This document shows positions 14,609 through 26,242 of a stretch of DNA of 64,000 nt, one piece after another; within the stretch, counting starts at the first letter, position 1, and every line of letters begins with the position of its first letter. The translations under genes and the position numbers were made by a program. The notes below the pieces were generated by a model that worked only from the letters and a program-made list of their open reading frames with translations, was not told where the DNA came from and ran no database searches. The DNA lies in contig OZ024742.1 of NCBI GenBank assembly GCA_964016885.1, positions 361,153,573 through 361,217,572 of the forward strand, read 5' to 3'. The stretch is from Eledone cirrhosa. Taxonomy: Eukaryota > Mollusca > Cephalopoda > Octopoda > Eledonidae.

Positions 14609-17600
14609 GTGGTGACATTAGGATGATAGAGTGGGGATATTAGGATGATAGAGTGGTGATATTAGGATGATTGAGTGGTGACATTAGGATGATAGAGTGG
14701 GGATATTAGGATCATAGAATGGTGACATTAGGATGATAGAGTGGTGACATTAGGATGATAGAGTGGTGACATTAGGATGATAGGGTGGTGATATTAGGAT
14801 GATAGAGTGGTGACATTAGGATGATTGAGTGGTGACATTAGGATGATAGAGTGGGGATATTAGGATGAAAGGGTGGGGATATTAGGATGAGAGAGTGGTG
14901 ATATTAGGATGATAGAGTGGGGATCTTAGGATCATAGAATGGTGACATTAGTATGATAGAGTGGTGACATTAGGATGATAGAGTGGTGACATTAGGATGA
15001 TAGAGTGGTGATATTAGGATGATAGGGTGGGGATATTAGGATGATTGAGTGGGGATATTAGGATCATAGAATGGTGACATTAGTATGATAGAGTGGTGAC
15101 ATTAGGATGATAGAGTGGTGACATTAGGATGATAGAGTGGTGACATTAGGATGATTGAGTGGTGACATTAGGATGATAGAGTGGGGATATTAGGATGATA
15201 GAGTGGTGACATTAGGATGATAGAGTGGTGACATTAGGATGATAGGGTTGTGATATTAGGATGATTGAGTGGTGACATTAGGATTATAGAGTGGTGATAT
15301 TAGGATGATAGTGTGGTGACATTAGGATTATAGAGTGGGGATATTAGGATGATAGAGTGGGGATATTAGGATGATAGGGTGGTGATATTAGAATGATAGG
15401 GTGGTGATATTAGGATGATAGATTGGGCATATTAGGATGATAGAGTGGTGACATTAGGATGATAGAGTGGTGATATTAGGATGGTAGAGTGGTGATATTA
15501 GGATGATAGAGTGGGGCTATTAGGATGATAGAGTGGTGATATTAGCATGATAGAGTCGTGATATTAGTATGATAGAGTGGGGATATTAGGATGATAGAGT
15601 GGTGATATTATGATGATAGAGTGGGGATTTTAGGATGAGAGAGTGGTGATATTAGGATGATAGAGTGGGGATTTTAGGATGATAGAGTGGTGATATTAGT
15701 ATGATCAATTGGTGATATGAGGATGATAGAGTGGTGATATTAAGATGATAGATTGGTGATATTAGGATGATAGAGTGGTGATATTAGTATGATTGAGTTG
15801 GGATATTAGGATGATAGAGTGGTGACATTAGTATGATAGATTGGTGATATTAGGATGGTAGAGTGGTGATATTAGGATGGTAGAGTGGTGATATTAGGAT
15901 GATAGAGTGGGGCTATTAGGATGATAGAGTGGTGATATTAGCATGATAGAGTGGTGATATTAGGAGATAGAGTGGGGATATAAGGGTGATAGAGTGGTGA
16001 TATTAGGATGATAGAGTGGGGATATTGGATGATAGAGTGGTGATATTAAGTTGATAGAGTGGGGATATTAGGATGATAGACTGGGGATATTAGGATGATA
16101 GGGTAGGGATATTAGTATGATAGAATTGTGATATTAGTATGATAGAGTGGGGATTTTAGGATGATAGAGTGGTGATATTAGGGGATAGAGTGGGGATATT
16201 AGTATGATAGAGTGGGGATATTAGGAGATATAGTGGGGATATTATGTTGATGGAGTGGGGATATTAGGATGATAGAGTGGTGATTTTAGGATGATAGAGT
16301 GGTGATATTAGTATGATAGAGTGGGGATATTGGGATGATAGAGTGGTGATATTAGGATGATAGAGTGGTTCATATTAGGATGATAGAGTGGGGATATTAG
16401 GATGATGGAGTGGTGATATTAGTATGATCGAGTGGTGATATGAGGATGATAGAGTGGTGATATTAGGATGATAGAGTGGTGATATTAGTATGATAGATTG
16501 GTGATATTAGGATGGTAGAGTGGTGATATTAGGATGGTAGAGTGGTGATATTAGGATGATAGAGTGGGGCTATTAGGATGATAGAGTGGTGATATTAGCA
16601 TGATAGAGTGGTGATATTAGGAGATAGAGTGGGGATATAAGGGTGATAGAGTGGCAACATTAGGATGATAGAGTGGGGACATTAGGATGATAGATAGGTG
16701 ATATTAGGATGATAGAATGGTGATATTAGGAGATAGAGTGGTGATATTAGGAGATAGAGTGGTGATATTAGGATGATAGAGTGGTGATATTAGTATGTTA
16801 GTGTGGTTATATTAGGAGATGGAGTGGGGATATTAGGTCGATAGAGTGGCGATATTAGGAGATAGAGTGAGGATATTAAGATGATAGTGTGGGGATATTG
16901 GATGATAGGGTGGGTTATTAGGATGATCGAGTGGTGATATTAGGATGATAGAGTGGTGATATTAGGTTGATAGAGTGGTGATATTAGGATGATAGGGTGA
17001 GGATGTTTAGATGATAGAGTGGGGACATTAGGATGATAGAGTGGTGAAATTAGGATGATAGAGTGGGAATATTAGGATATACAGTGCTGATATTAGGATG
17101 ATAGAGTGCTGATATTAGGATGATAGAGTGGGGATTTAGGATGATAGAGTGGTGATATTTGGATGATAGAGTGGTGATAGGATGATAGAGTGGTTATATT
17201 AGGATGATCGAGTGGTGATATGATCATGATAGAGTGGTGATATTAGGATGATAGAGTGGGGATATTAGGATGATAGAGTGGTGATATTAGGATGATAAAG
17301 TGGTGATATTAGTATGATAGAGTGGTGATATTAGTATGATAGGTTGGTGATATTAGGATGATAGAGTGGTGATATTAGGATAATAGAGTGGGGGATATTA
17401 GGATGATAGGGTGGGAGATATTATGATGATAGAATGGTGACATTAGGATGATAGGGTGGTGATATTAGGATGATAGTGGGGATATTAGGATGATAGAGTG
17501 GGGATATTAGAATGATAGAGTGGGGATATTAGAATGATGGAGTGGGGATATTAGAATGATAGAGTGGGGATATTAGAATGATAGAGTGGGGATATTAGGA

Positions 17601-18350
17601 TGATAGAGTAGGTATCTTAGGATGATATTGTTTGGATATTAGGATGATAGAGTGGTGATATTAGTATGTTAGAGTGGTTATATTAGGATATGGAGTCGGG
17701 ATATTAGGTTGATAGTGTGGTGATATTAGGAGATAGAGTGGCGATATTAGGATGATAGGGTGGCGATATTGGATGATAGAGTGGGGATATTAGGATGATA
17801 GAGTGGTGATATTAGTATGATAGAGTGGGATATTAGGATGATAGAGTGGGGATATTAGGATGATAGAGTGGTGATATTAGGATGATAGAGTGGTGATATT
17901 AGGATGATAGAGTGGGGATATTAGGATGATAGAGTGGTGATATTAGTATGTTAGAGTGGTTATATTAGGATATGGAGTCGGGATATTAGGTTGATAGTGT
18001 GGTGATATTAGGAGATAGAGTGGCGATATTAGCATGATAGAGTGGTGATATTAAGAGATTGAGTGGGGATATTAGGATGATAGAATGGTAATATCAGGAT
18101 GATAGAGTGGTGATATTAGGAGATATAGTGGGGATGTTAGGATGATGGAATGGTAATATTAGGATGATAGAGTGGTGATATTAGGATGATGGAGTGGTGA
18201 TATTATTATGATAGGGTGGTGATATTAGGATGTAAGAGTGGTGATATTAGGATGATAGAGTGCTGATATTAGGATGATAGAGTGCTGATATTAGGATGAT
18301 AGGGTGGGGATATTAGTATGATAGGGCGGGGATATTTGGATGATATTGTG
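14609..18350 (+). repeat. Diverged right flank of satellite A
   Basis: Units are still about 22 bp but carry more substitutions and irregular lengths, for example at 16021-16030, 17080-17180 and 17380-17480. After 18300 the words shift from GATAGAGTGG to GATATTGTGATTATATAATG, the vocabulary of satellite B, so the two satellites meet here without a unique-sequence gap. Confidence 0.75.
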
Positions 18351-18481
18351 ATCATATTCTGATTATATTGATGATATTGTGATTATATAATGATTCTGTG
18401 TAGATATTGTGATTATATAATGATTCTGTTATGATATTACAATGATATTGTAATGATATTGTGGTGATATTGCAATAATAT

Positions 18482-18612
18482 TGGTATGTTTTATTTATTC
18501 AATTTAAATGACCAGTATAGAGCTAGTAAGCTATGACAGACTCAGGGAGGTATTGAGTACTCCTTACAGTTGGTAATCAAAAAGAGCTTGTGAGACAAGT
18601 AATAAAACGAAA
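18482..18612 (+). repeat. Non-satellite segment embedded in satellite B (copy 1)
   Basis: About 125 bp of mixed composition, with normal C content, sits inside the GATATT satellite. It begins GGTATGTTTTATTTATTC, includes GACAGACTCAGGGAGG and the box GTATTGAGTAC (18550-18560), and ends in an A-rich run. It recurs once per monomer. The composition and the A-rich end suggest an old transposon end (possibly Penelope-like) trapped before the monomer was amplified; that identity is an inference. Confidence 0.7.
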
Positions 18613-18686
18613 ATAAAAAAATTAAAAATGATATTATGATATTGACAATATCGTAATGTTATTCTGGTGATATTGTGATGATACTG

Positions 18687-18722
18687 AGGATATTGTGATG
18701 ATAGCTATCATCGCAATATCCT
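18687..18722. repeat. 36-bp imperfect palindrome in satellite B monomer 1
   Basis: AGGATATTGTGATGATAG is followed directly by CTATCATCGCAATATCCT, its reverse complement with one mismatch and no spacer. The same position in monomer 3 is a perfect 50-bp palindrome; in monomer 2 it is absent. Confidence 0.85.
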
Positions 18723-18967
18723 CACTATTGTGGTGTTATTGATAATATGGTGTAGATATAGTGATGGATATCTGGTGATATTGTGATGGCAATGATATGA
18801 TATTCATGATATTGTGATAAATTAGTGATGGTCTAGTGATGATTTACTGAGGATATGGTAATAATATGGTGGTGATGATATTGTGATGATGATATTGTGA
18901 GGATTTTGGCAACCAAAAAGAAAAAAAAAAGAAGAAAAGGAAAACAAAAATTGTGAGGAAATTGATA

Positions 18968-18974
18968 TTGTGAT
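18968..18974 (+). repeat. Target-site duplication, left, of LINE fragment
   Basis: TTGTGAT here is repeated at 20101-20107. Monomer 2 has a single TTGTGAT at the matching place followed by ATTGACGATATTGG, so this is the duplicated target of the insertion. Confidence 0.8.
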
Positions 18975-20100
18975 CATCATCATCATCATCACCGTTTTAC
19001 GTCCGTTCTTCCACGCTAGCATGGGTTAGACGGGTTGTCCTGTTGTGGGCAGTGTCTGGTCGGCTGACCATGCCTTGCTCATACAGGAACTGATCTGGCT
19101 TGATTTCTACAGCTGGATGCCCTTCCTAACACCAACCTCATTTACAGTGAGTGCTGGGTGCTTTTTCGTGGCGCCTACACGTCCACTTTACAGTGTGGGC
19201 TGGGTGCTTTTTTGCCGTGGCACCTCCACGACCACCTTGCGGTGGGGGGGGGGGGCATATTGTTCATATGCTTCAGCATGTACCCATGGGAGGTCGGGTA
19301 CCCTGTATTACTGCGTGACGCCAGAAGTCACGGTCATGTGTCATTGACTTTGAGAGGTGTAGTTGGGTAAGGTCGGCTTTTATCACCTCATCCCAAGTCA
19401 TCTTGGGTCTCCCCACTCCGCGGTTTCCATCAACTTCTAGTGCTCTGCACCTTTTTATGCAGCTGTCATCCTTCATACGCATCACATGTCCATACCAGCG
19501 TAACCGCCTCTCCTGCACGCAGCATTTGATTCCTCTTATGCTCAGTCTCTCTCTCAATTCATTTATGCTTTGTCGTTCACGTATATTACTGTTACACATC
19601 CATCGGAGCATGCAGGCTTCGTTTCTCTCTAATCTACGTAAGTCTTCCACCTTCAGCGCCCAGGTCTCACTACCATGCAACATCGCTGTTCGGATACACG
19701 CATCATACAGTCTGCCTTTCATTCTGAGGGAGAAGCCTTTTGCAGCTAGCAGTGGTAGTAGTTCCCTAAACTTCTTCCATCCCGTTCTTACCCTAGTTAT
19801 TGTACTTTCTGAGCACCCACCTCCGTTGCTAATTCGGTCACCTAGGTAGCAGAAGCTGTCTACTGTTTCTACAGGGCCCTCCCAGAGATTGGTGGTACTT
19901 GTTTCCTGTGGCTGTTTGCTTGCTGTTTCAGCACAGCTGCTGCATGTGAATCCTACATTCTTAATTAAGCTTCCTGAGATCCCGCTACATCTCTTGTGTA
20001 CCCATTGTTTGCATTTGGGGCAAAGAATGGAGTTCCTACCTACACCTTTCCTACATACTGAGCAAGGCTATTTCCCTGAGGGGATCTGGGTTCTGTTTTC
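18975..20100 (-). mobile_element. 5'-truncated RTE-type LINE fragment in satellite B
   Basis: Read on the - strand, this 1126-bp insert starts inside the frame upstream of the zinc finger, runs through the C-terminal region and a ~300-bp 3' UTR, and ends with (GATGAT)n at 18975-18990. A 7-bp duplication (TTGTGAT) flanks it. Its protein clearly resembles LINE A but differs at many positions (WALKVEDLRRL versus WALCAEDIRRL), so it is a sister subfamily and older than LINE A, B and C. The 3' UTR contains the GTGTTAGGAAGGGCATCCAG tail word shared with the SINEs of this window. Confidence 0.9.
19273..20100 (-). pseudogene. LINE reverse-transcriptase polyprotein, C-terminal fragment
   Basis: The frame can be read from the truncation point at 20100 down to a stop at 19273-19275. 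It encodes the PHD-like finger (CSVC, CPKC, WVHKRC, then CSSC), FCYLGDRIS, GSETWAL, RRLRWYGHVMRM and the C-terminal LHLSKSM region. One in-frame stop is visible: TAG at 20068-20070, just before the first finger cysteines, where LINE A has a Trp codon. From the Met at 19722 to the end the frame is open (149 codons). The copy is dead because the endonuclease and RT catalytic parts are missing. Confidence 0.85.
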
Positions 20101-20107
20101 TTGTGAT
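20101..20107 (+). repeat. Target-site duplication, right, of LINE fragment
   Basis: TTGTGAT matches 18968-18974; satellite B resumes immediately with ATTGACGATATTGG. Confidence 0.8.
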
Positions 20108-21405
20108 ATTGACGATATTGGTAATCAAAAAGAAAAAAAAGAAAATAATAGTGATGATATATTGATGATATGGTGGTGATATGGTAGTGAAATTGAGTGG
20201 TATTGATGATATGTTCTTGTGGTGATATAGGGAAGATATTGGTAATCAAAAATAAAAATATGAAAAAAAGAGAAAAAAGGAATAAAAGAGAAAAGAATGA
20301 AAAGAAATGTGATGTGATGTGATATTGTGATGGCATTGATAATAAAGTGATGATGTTGATGGTATAGTGGTGATATTGCTGGTATAGTGATGATATTGTG
20401 GTGATATTGTGATGGTAAAGTGATGGTGTTTTGATAATAAAGTGATGGTATTATGATGATTAAGTGATGATATTTTGATGATATAGTGATGATAAAGTGA
20501 TGATATTGTGATGGTATTGATAATGTGATGATATATTGAAGATTATGATGATATTGTGATGGTATTGGAATGATATTGTGATGATATTTGTTAATATTGA
20601 TGTTATTGTGAAGATATTGGTAATAAAAAAATTGAAAAAAAAAAAGAAAAAGAAGAAAAGAAGAAAAGAAAAAATTGTGATTGCTGTGATATATGGTATT
20701 GTAATTGTAGTGATATGGTATTGATGATATTGTCATGTTGAAGTTTTACTGATGTTATTGTGGTGATATTATGAAGATATTGGTAATAAAAAAAAATGAA
20801 AAAAAGAAAAAAAAAAGAAAAAAAAGAAAAAAGAAAAAAAGAAGAGAAAAAAAGAAAAGAAAAAAATATGTTTGTTGTGATACAGTAATGATATTGTGAT
20901 GGTAGTAATATGGTATTGATGATATTGTGATGGTAGTGATGATATTGTGATGGTAGTGATATGGTACTGATGATATTGGTAATCAAAAATAAAAGAAAAA
21001 CTAAAAATGTGATGATAAAGTGATGATATGGTGATGCTATTGTGATGGTATTGTGATGCTTTTGTGATGATAAAATGACGATAAAGTGATGATATTGTGA
21101 TGCTATTGTGATGGTATTGTGATGCTTTTGTGATGATAAAATGACGATAAAGTGATGATATTGTGATAATTTAGTGATGGTTTAGTGATGATTCAGTAAG
21201 GATATGGTAATAATATTGTGATGATTTTGGCAACCAAAAAGAAAAAAAGAGGACAAAAGGAAAAGAATAATTGTGATGACAAAGATATTGTGATATTGAC
21301 GATATTGGTAAACAAAAAAAGACAAAACAAAAAATAGTGATGATATATTGATATGGTGGTGATATGGTGGTGATATTGAGTGATATGGGGGTATTGATGA
21401 TATTG

Positions 21406-21950
21406 TGATGGTAGTGATATGGTGGTGATGATATTTTGATGGTAGTGATATGGTGGTGATGATATTGTGATGGTAGTGATATGGTGGTGATGATATTGTG
21501 ATGGTAGTGATATGGTGGTGATGATATTGTGATGGTAGTGATATGGTGGTGATGATATTGTGATGGTAGTGATATGATGGTGATGATATTGTGATGGTAG
21601 TGATATGGTGGTGACGATATTGTGATGATAGTGATATGGTGGTGATGATATTGTGATGGTTGTGATATGGTGGTGATGATATTGTGATGGTAGTGATATG
21701 GTAGTGATATGGTGGTGACGATATTGTGATGATAGTGATATGGTGGTGATGATATTGTGATGGTAGTGATATGGTAGTGATATGGTGGTGATTATATTGT
21801 GATGGTATTGATATGGTGGTGATGATATTGTGATGGTAGTGATATGGTGGTGATGATATTGTGACGGTAGTGATATGGTGGTGACTATATTGGGATTGTA
21901 GTGATATGGTGGTGATGATATTGTGATGATTGTGATATGGTAGTGATGAT
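21406..21950 (+). repeat. 31-bp subarray in satellite B monomer 1
   Basis: Successive GATATTGTGATGGTAGTGAT words, each followed by ATGGTGGTGAT, give a 31-bp period; for example the word starts at 21430 and 21461. Some units carry an extra ATGGTAGTGAT. A matching subarray lies at 24289-24860 in monomer 2. Confidence 0.85.
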
Positions 21951-22099
21951 ATTGTGATAATGTGATGATATTGTGATTATATTCTGATTATATTGATGAT
22001 ATTGTGATTATATAATGATTATGTGATGATATTACAATGATATTGTAATGATATTGTGGTGATATTGTAATGATATTGTGGTGATATTGCAATAATTTT

Positions 22100-22225
22100 G
22101 GTATGATTTATTTATTCAATTTAAATGACCAGTATAGAGCTAGTAAGCTATGACAGACTCAGGGAGGTATTGAGTACTCCTTACAGTTGGTAATCAAAAA
22201 GAGCTTGTGAGACAAGTAATAAAAT
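22100..22225 (+). repeat. Non-satellite segment embedded in satellite B (copy 2)
   Basis: This copy is nearly identical to the one at 18482, with the GTATTGAGTAC box at 22167-22177. Its constant place at the head of each monomer shows it belongs to the amplified unit rather than being a later insertion. Confidence 0.75.
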
Positions 22226-23575
22226 AAAAATTAAAAAAATTAAAAATGATATTATGATATTGACAATATTGTAATGTTATTCTGGTGATATTGTGATGAT
22301 ATTGAGGATATTGTGGTGTTATTGATAATATGGTGTAGATATAGTGATGGATATCTGGTGATATTGTGATGGCAATGATATGATATTCTTGATATTGTGA
22401 TAAATTAGTGATGGTCTAGTGATGATTTACTGAGGATATGGTAATAATATGGTGGTGATGATATTGTGATGATGATATTGTGAGGATTTTGGCAACCAAA
22501 AAGAAAAAAAAAGAACAAAAGGAAAACAAAAGTTGTGAGGAAAATGATATTGTGATATTGACGATATTGGTAATCAAAAAGAAAAAAAAAGAAAATAATA
22601 ATGATGATATATTGATGATATGGTGGTGATATGGTAGTGATATTGAGTGATATTGATGATATGTTCTTGTGGTGATATAGGGAAGATATTGGTAATCAAA
22701 AATAAAAATATGAAAAAAAAGAGAAAAAAGGAATAAATGAGAAAAAAATGAAAAGAAATGTGATGTGATATTGTGATGGCATTGATCATAAAGTGATGAT
22801 ATTGATGGTATAGTGGTGATATTGCTGGTATAGTGATGATATTGTGGCGATATTGTGGTGATATTGTGATGGTAAAGTGATGGTGTTTTGATAATAAAGT
22901 GATGGTATTATGATGATAAAGTGATGACATTTTGATGATAAAGTGATGATATAGTGATGATAAAGTGATGATATTTTGATGGTATTGATAATGTGATGAT
23001 ATATTGAAGATTATGATGATATTATGATGGTATTGGAATGATATTGTGATGATATTTGTTAATATTGATGTTATTGTGAAGATATTGGTAATAAAAAAAT
23101 TGAAAAAAATAAAGAAAAAGAAGAAAAGAAGAAAAGAAAAAATTGTGATTGCTGTGATATATGGTATTGTAATTGTAGTGATATGGTATTGATGATATTG
23201 TGATGATAGTGATATGGTATTGATGATATTGTGGTGATATTTTGATCATATGGATGTTATTGGGATGATATTGGTAATCAAAAAGAAAAAAAAAAGAAAG
23301 ATCTGATATTGTGATGATAAAGTGATGATATATTGATGTTATTGTGATGTTCTATTGTGACTATATTGTTATGATATAGTGAAGATATTTTGATGCTATT
23401 ATGTTGATATTGGTAATCAAAAATGATATTGTACTGTTGAAGTTTTACTGATGATATTGATGATTTGGTGGTATTGTGATGAGATTGTGAAGAGATTGTG
23501 ATGAGATTGTGGATAAATGGTGATGATATTTGGTAATACTGATGTTATTGTGGTGATATTATGAAGATATTGGTA

Positions 23576-23720
23576 ATAAAAAAAAATGAAAGAAAGAAAA
23601 AAAAGAAAAAAAAGAAGAGAAAAAAAGAAGAGAAAAAAAGAAGAGAAAAAAAGAAGAGAAAAAAAGAAGAGGAAAAAAGAAGAGAAAAAAAGAAGAGAAA
23701 AAAAGAAAAGAAAAAATATG
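23576..23720 (+). repeat. A/G-only polypurine block
   Basis: About 140 bp of pure purine on the + strand, built from repeats of AGAAGAGAAAAAA (12-13 bp). It follows a GATATTGGTAAT header. Sister blocks in monomers 1 and 3 are shorter (20785-20865, 29950-30010), so it is length-variable. Such mirror-repeat polypurine tracts can form triplexes; this is family knowledge, not shown here. Confidence 0.85.
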
Positions 23721-24288
23721 TTTCTTGTGATACAGTAATGATATTGTGATGGTAGTGATGATATTGTGATGGTAGTGATATGGTAGTGATGATATTGGTA
23801 ATCAAAAATAAAAGTAAAACAAAAAAATGTGATGATAAAGTGATGATATTGTGATGCTATTGTGATGGTATTGTGATGCTTTTGTGATGATAAAATGATG
23901 ATAAAGTGATGATATTGTGATGCTATTGTGATGGTATTGTGATGCTTTTGTGATGATAAAATGACGATAAAGTGATGATATTGTGATGCTATTGTGATGG
24001 TATTGTGATGCTTTTGTGATGATAAAATGACGATAAAGTGATGATATTGTGATAATTTAGTGATGGTTTAGTGATGATTCAGTAAGGATATGGTAATAAT
24101 ATTGTGATGATTTTGGCAACCAAAAAGAAAAAAAAAGGACAAAAGGAAAAGAATAATTGTGATGAAAAAGATATTGTGATATTGACGATATTGGTAAACG
24201 AAAAAAGACAAAACAAAAAATAGTGATGATATATTGATATGGTGGTGATATGGTGGTGATATTGAGTGATACGGGGGTATTGATGATA

Positions 24289-24860
24289 TTGTGATGGTAG
24301 TGATATGGTGGTGATGATATTGTGATGGTAGTGATATGGTGGTGATGATATTGTGATGGTAGTGATATGGTAGTGATATGGTGGTGATAATATTGTGATG
24401 GTAGTGATATGCTGGTTATGATATTGTGATGGTAGTGATATGGTGGTGATGATATTGTGATGGTAGTGATATGGTAGTGATATGGTGGTTATGATATTGT
24501 GATGGTAGTGATATCCTAGTGATATGGTGGTGATGATATTGTGATGGTAGTGATATGGTAGTGATGATATTGTGATGGTAGTGATATGGTGGTGATGATA
24601 TTGTGATGGTTGTGATATGGTGGTGATGATATTGTGATGGTAGTGATATGGTGGTGATGATATTGTGATGGTAGTGATATGGTGGTGATGATATTGTGAT
24701 GGTAGTGATATGGTAGTGATATGGTGCTGATGATATTGTGATGGTAGTGATATGGTGGTGATGATATTGTGACGGTAGTGATATGGTGGTGACTATATTG
24801 GGATTGTAGTGATATGGTGGTGATGATATTGTGATGGTTGTGATATGGTAGTGATGATAT
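24289..24860 (+). repeat. 31-bp subarray in satellite B monomer 2
   Basis: Same unit and order as the subarray at 21406-21950, with independent gains of ATGGTAGTGAT in several units. It contributes the His/Ser/Ile-rich accidental - strand frame at 24416-25000. Confidence 0.85.
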
Positions 24861-25007
24861 TGTGATAAAGTGATGATATTGTGATTATATTCTGAGTATA
24901 TTGATGATATTGTGATTATATAATGATTCTGTGATGATATTACAATGATATTGTAATGATATTGTGGTGATATTGTAATGATATTGTGGTGATATTGCAA
25001 TAATATT

Positions 25008-25130
25008 GGTATGATTTATTTATTCAATTTAAATGACCAGTATAGAGCTAGTAAGCCATGACAGACTCAGGGAGGTATTGAGTACTCCTTACAGTTGGTA
25101 ATCAAAAAGAGCTTGAGACAAGTAATAAAA
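25008..25130 (+). repeat. Non-satellite segment embedded in satellite B (copy 3)
   Basis: Third copy, with the box at 25075-25085. It carries AGCCATG for AGCTATG and lacks TG in GCTTG(TG)AGACAAG relative to the other two. Confidence 0.75.
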
Positions 25131-25203
25131 TGAAAATTAAAAAAATTAAAAATGATATTATGATATTGACAATATTGTAATGTTATTCTGGTGATATTGT
25201 GAT

Positions 25204-25253
25204 AATATTGAGGATATTGTGATGATAGCTATCATCACAATATCCTCAATATT
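25204..25253. repeat. Perfect 50-bp palindrome in satellite B monomer 3
   Basis: AATATTGAGGATATTGTGAT GATAG is followed with no spacer by its exact reverse complement (centre AG|CT at 25228/25229). Monomer 1 has a shorter imperfect version and monomer 2 has collapsed to GAGGATATTGTGGTG, consistent with deletion of one arm plus the centre. Confidence 0.9.
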
Positions 25254-26235
25254 GTGGTGTTATTGATAATATGGTGTAGATATAGTGATGGATATCTGGT
25301 GATATTGTGATGGCAACGATATGATATTCATGATATTGTGATAAATTAGTGATGGTCTAGTGATGATTTACTGAGGATATGGTAATAATATGGTGGTGAT
25401 GATATTGTGATGATGATATTGTGAGGATTTTGGCAACCAAAAAGAAAGAAAAAAGAACAAAAGGAAAACAAAAGTTGTGAGGAAAATGATATTGTGATAT
25501 TGACGATATTGGTAATCAAAAAGAAAAAAAAAAAAATAATAGTGATGATATATTGATGATATGGTGGTGATATTGAGTGATATTGATGATATGTTCTTGT
25601 GGTGATATAGGGAAGATATTGGTAATCAAAAATAAAAATATGAAAAAAAAGAGAAAAAAGGAATAAATGAGAAAAAAAAGAAAAGAAATGTGATGTGATA
25701 TTGTGATGGCATTGATCATGAAGTGATGATATTGATGGTATAGTGGTGATATTGCTGGTATAGTGATGATATTGTGGCGATATTGTGGTGATATTGTGAT
25801 GGTAAAGTGATGGTGTTTTGATAATAAAGTGATGGTATTATGATGATAAAGTGATGACATTTTGATGATAAAGTGATGATATAGTGATGATAAAGTGATG
25901 ATATTTTGATGGTATTGATAATGTGATGATATATTGAAGATTATGATGATATTATGATGGTATTGGAATGATATTGTGATGATATTTGTTAATATTGATG
26001 TTATTGTGAAGATATTGGTAATAAAAAAATTGAAAAAAATAAAGACAAAGAAGAAAAGAAGAAAAGAAGAAAAGAAGAAAAGAAGAAAAGAAGAAAAGAA
26101 AAAATTGTGATTGCTGTGATATATGGTATTGTAATTGTAGTGATATGGTATTGATGATATTGTGATGATAGTGATATGGTATTGATGATATTGTGGTGAT
26201 ATTTTGATCATATGGATGTTATTGGGATGATATTG

Positions 26236-26242
26236 GTAATCA
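26236..26242 (+). repeat. Target-site duplication, left, of LINE A
   Basis: GTAATCA is repeated at 29647-29653. The empty site in monomer 2 (about 23272) has one copy: GATATTGGTAATCAAAAAG. Confidence 0.85.

Larger units (their letters stand above)
1..18350 (+). repeat. Satellite A: 22-bp tandem array, C-poor on + strand
   Basis: The whole stretch is a tandem array whose unit reads TTAGGATGATAGAGTGGTGA plus TA (22 bp), with a common 21-bp variant lacking one T (TTAGGAGATAGAG) and substitutions such as GACATT, GGGGATA or GGTGATAG. The + strand is built almost entirely from G, A and T; C appears mainly in the GACATT variant. Because 22 is not a multiple of 3, three units give a 66-base coding period, which explains the His/Tyr/Pro-rich accidental frames on the - strand. 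There is no gene inside. The array is ordered into higher-order repeats, listed separately. Units become more divergent after about 16000, as expected toward an array edge. The left edge lies outside the window. Confidence 0.97.
18351..22099 (+). repeat. Satellite B, junction and monomer 1 (interrupted by LINE fragment)
   Basis: This stretch is GATATTGTGATGATATTGTGAT-type sequence with polypurine blocks. The monomer proper begins at the non-satellite segment at 18482 and ends before the next such segment at 22100. It carries a 1126-bp LINE insertion (18975-20100). Without the insertion it is about 2.49 kb, roughly 0.4 kb shorter than monomer 2. The missing part corresponds to about 23200-23570 of monomer 2, since near 20735 the sequence jumps straight to GTTGAAGTTTTACTGATG. 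Confidence 0.85.
22100..25007 (+). repeat. Satellite B, monomer 2 (complete, 2908 bp)
   Basis: This is the only uninterrupted monomer in the window. The landmark ACCAGTATAG lies at 18511, 22128 and 25036; the 22128-25036 interval gives the 2908-bp period. In order it holds the non-satellite segment, GATATTGTGATG words, polypurine blocks introduced by GATATTGGTAATC, an A/G-only block at 23576-23720, and a 31-bp subarray at about 24289-24860. It preserves the empty target sites of both LINE insertions found in its sister monomers (near 22549-22555 and 23272-23278). Confidence 0.88.
25008..26242 (+). repeat. Satellite B, monomer 3, left part
   Basis: It is collinear with monomer 2 from 22100 and is broken at 26242 by the LINE A insertion. 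The monomer resumes at 29647. It differs from monomer 2 by small indels (GCTTGAGACAAG instead of GCTTGTGAGACAAG), an expanded GAAAAGAA tract at 26050-26100, and a 50-bp palindrome at 25204 that monomer 2 has lost. Confidence 0.88.

Noticed and set aside
1..18350. G-quadruplex array formed by GGGG in GTGGGGATATT units
   Set aside because: There is at most one G4 run per 22-bp unit, so loops would be about 18 nt; a stable quadruplex is unlikely. Strand skew is the better-supported property.
20040..26211. Several 75-231-codon - strand frames rich in Phe, Ser, Ile and His
   Set aside because: They read through satellite B and its polypurine blocks; the Phe runs are AAAGAAAA tracts on the + strand.
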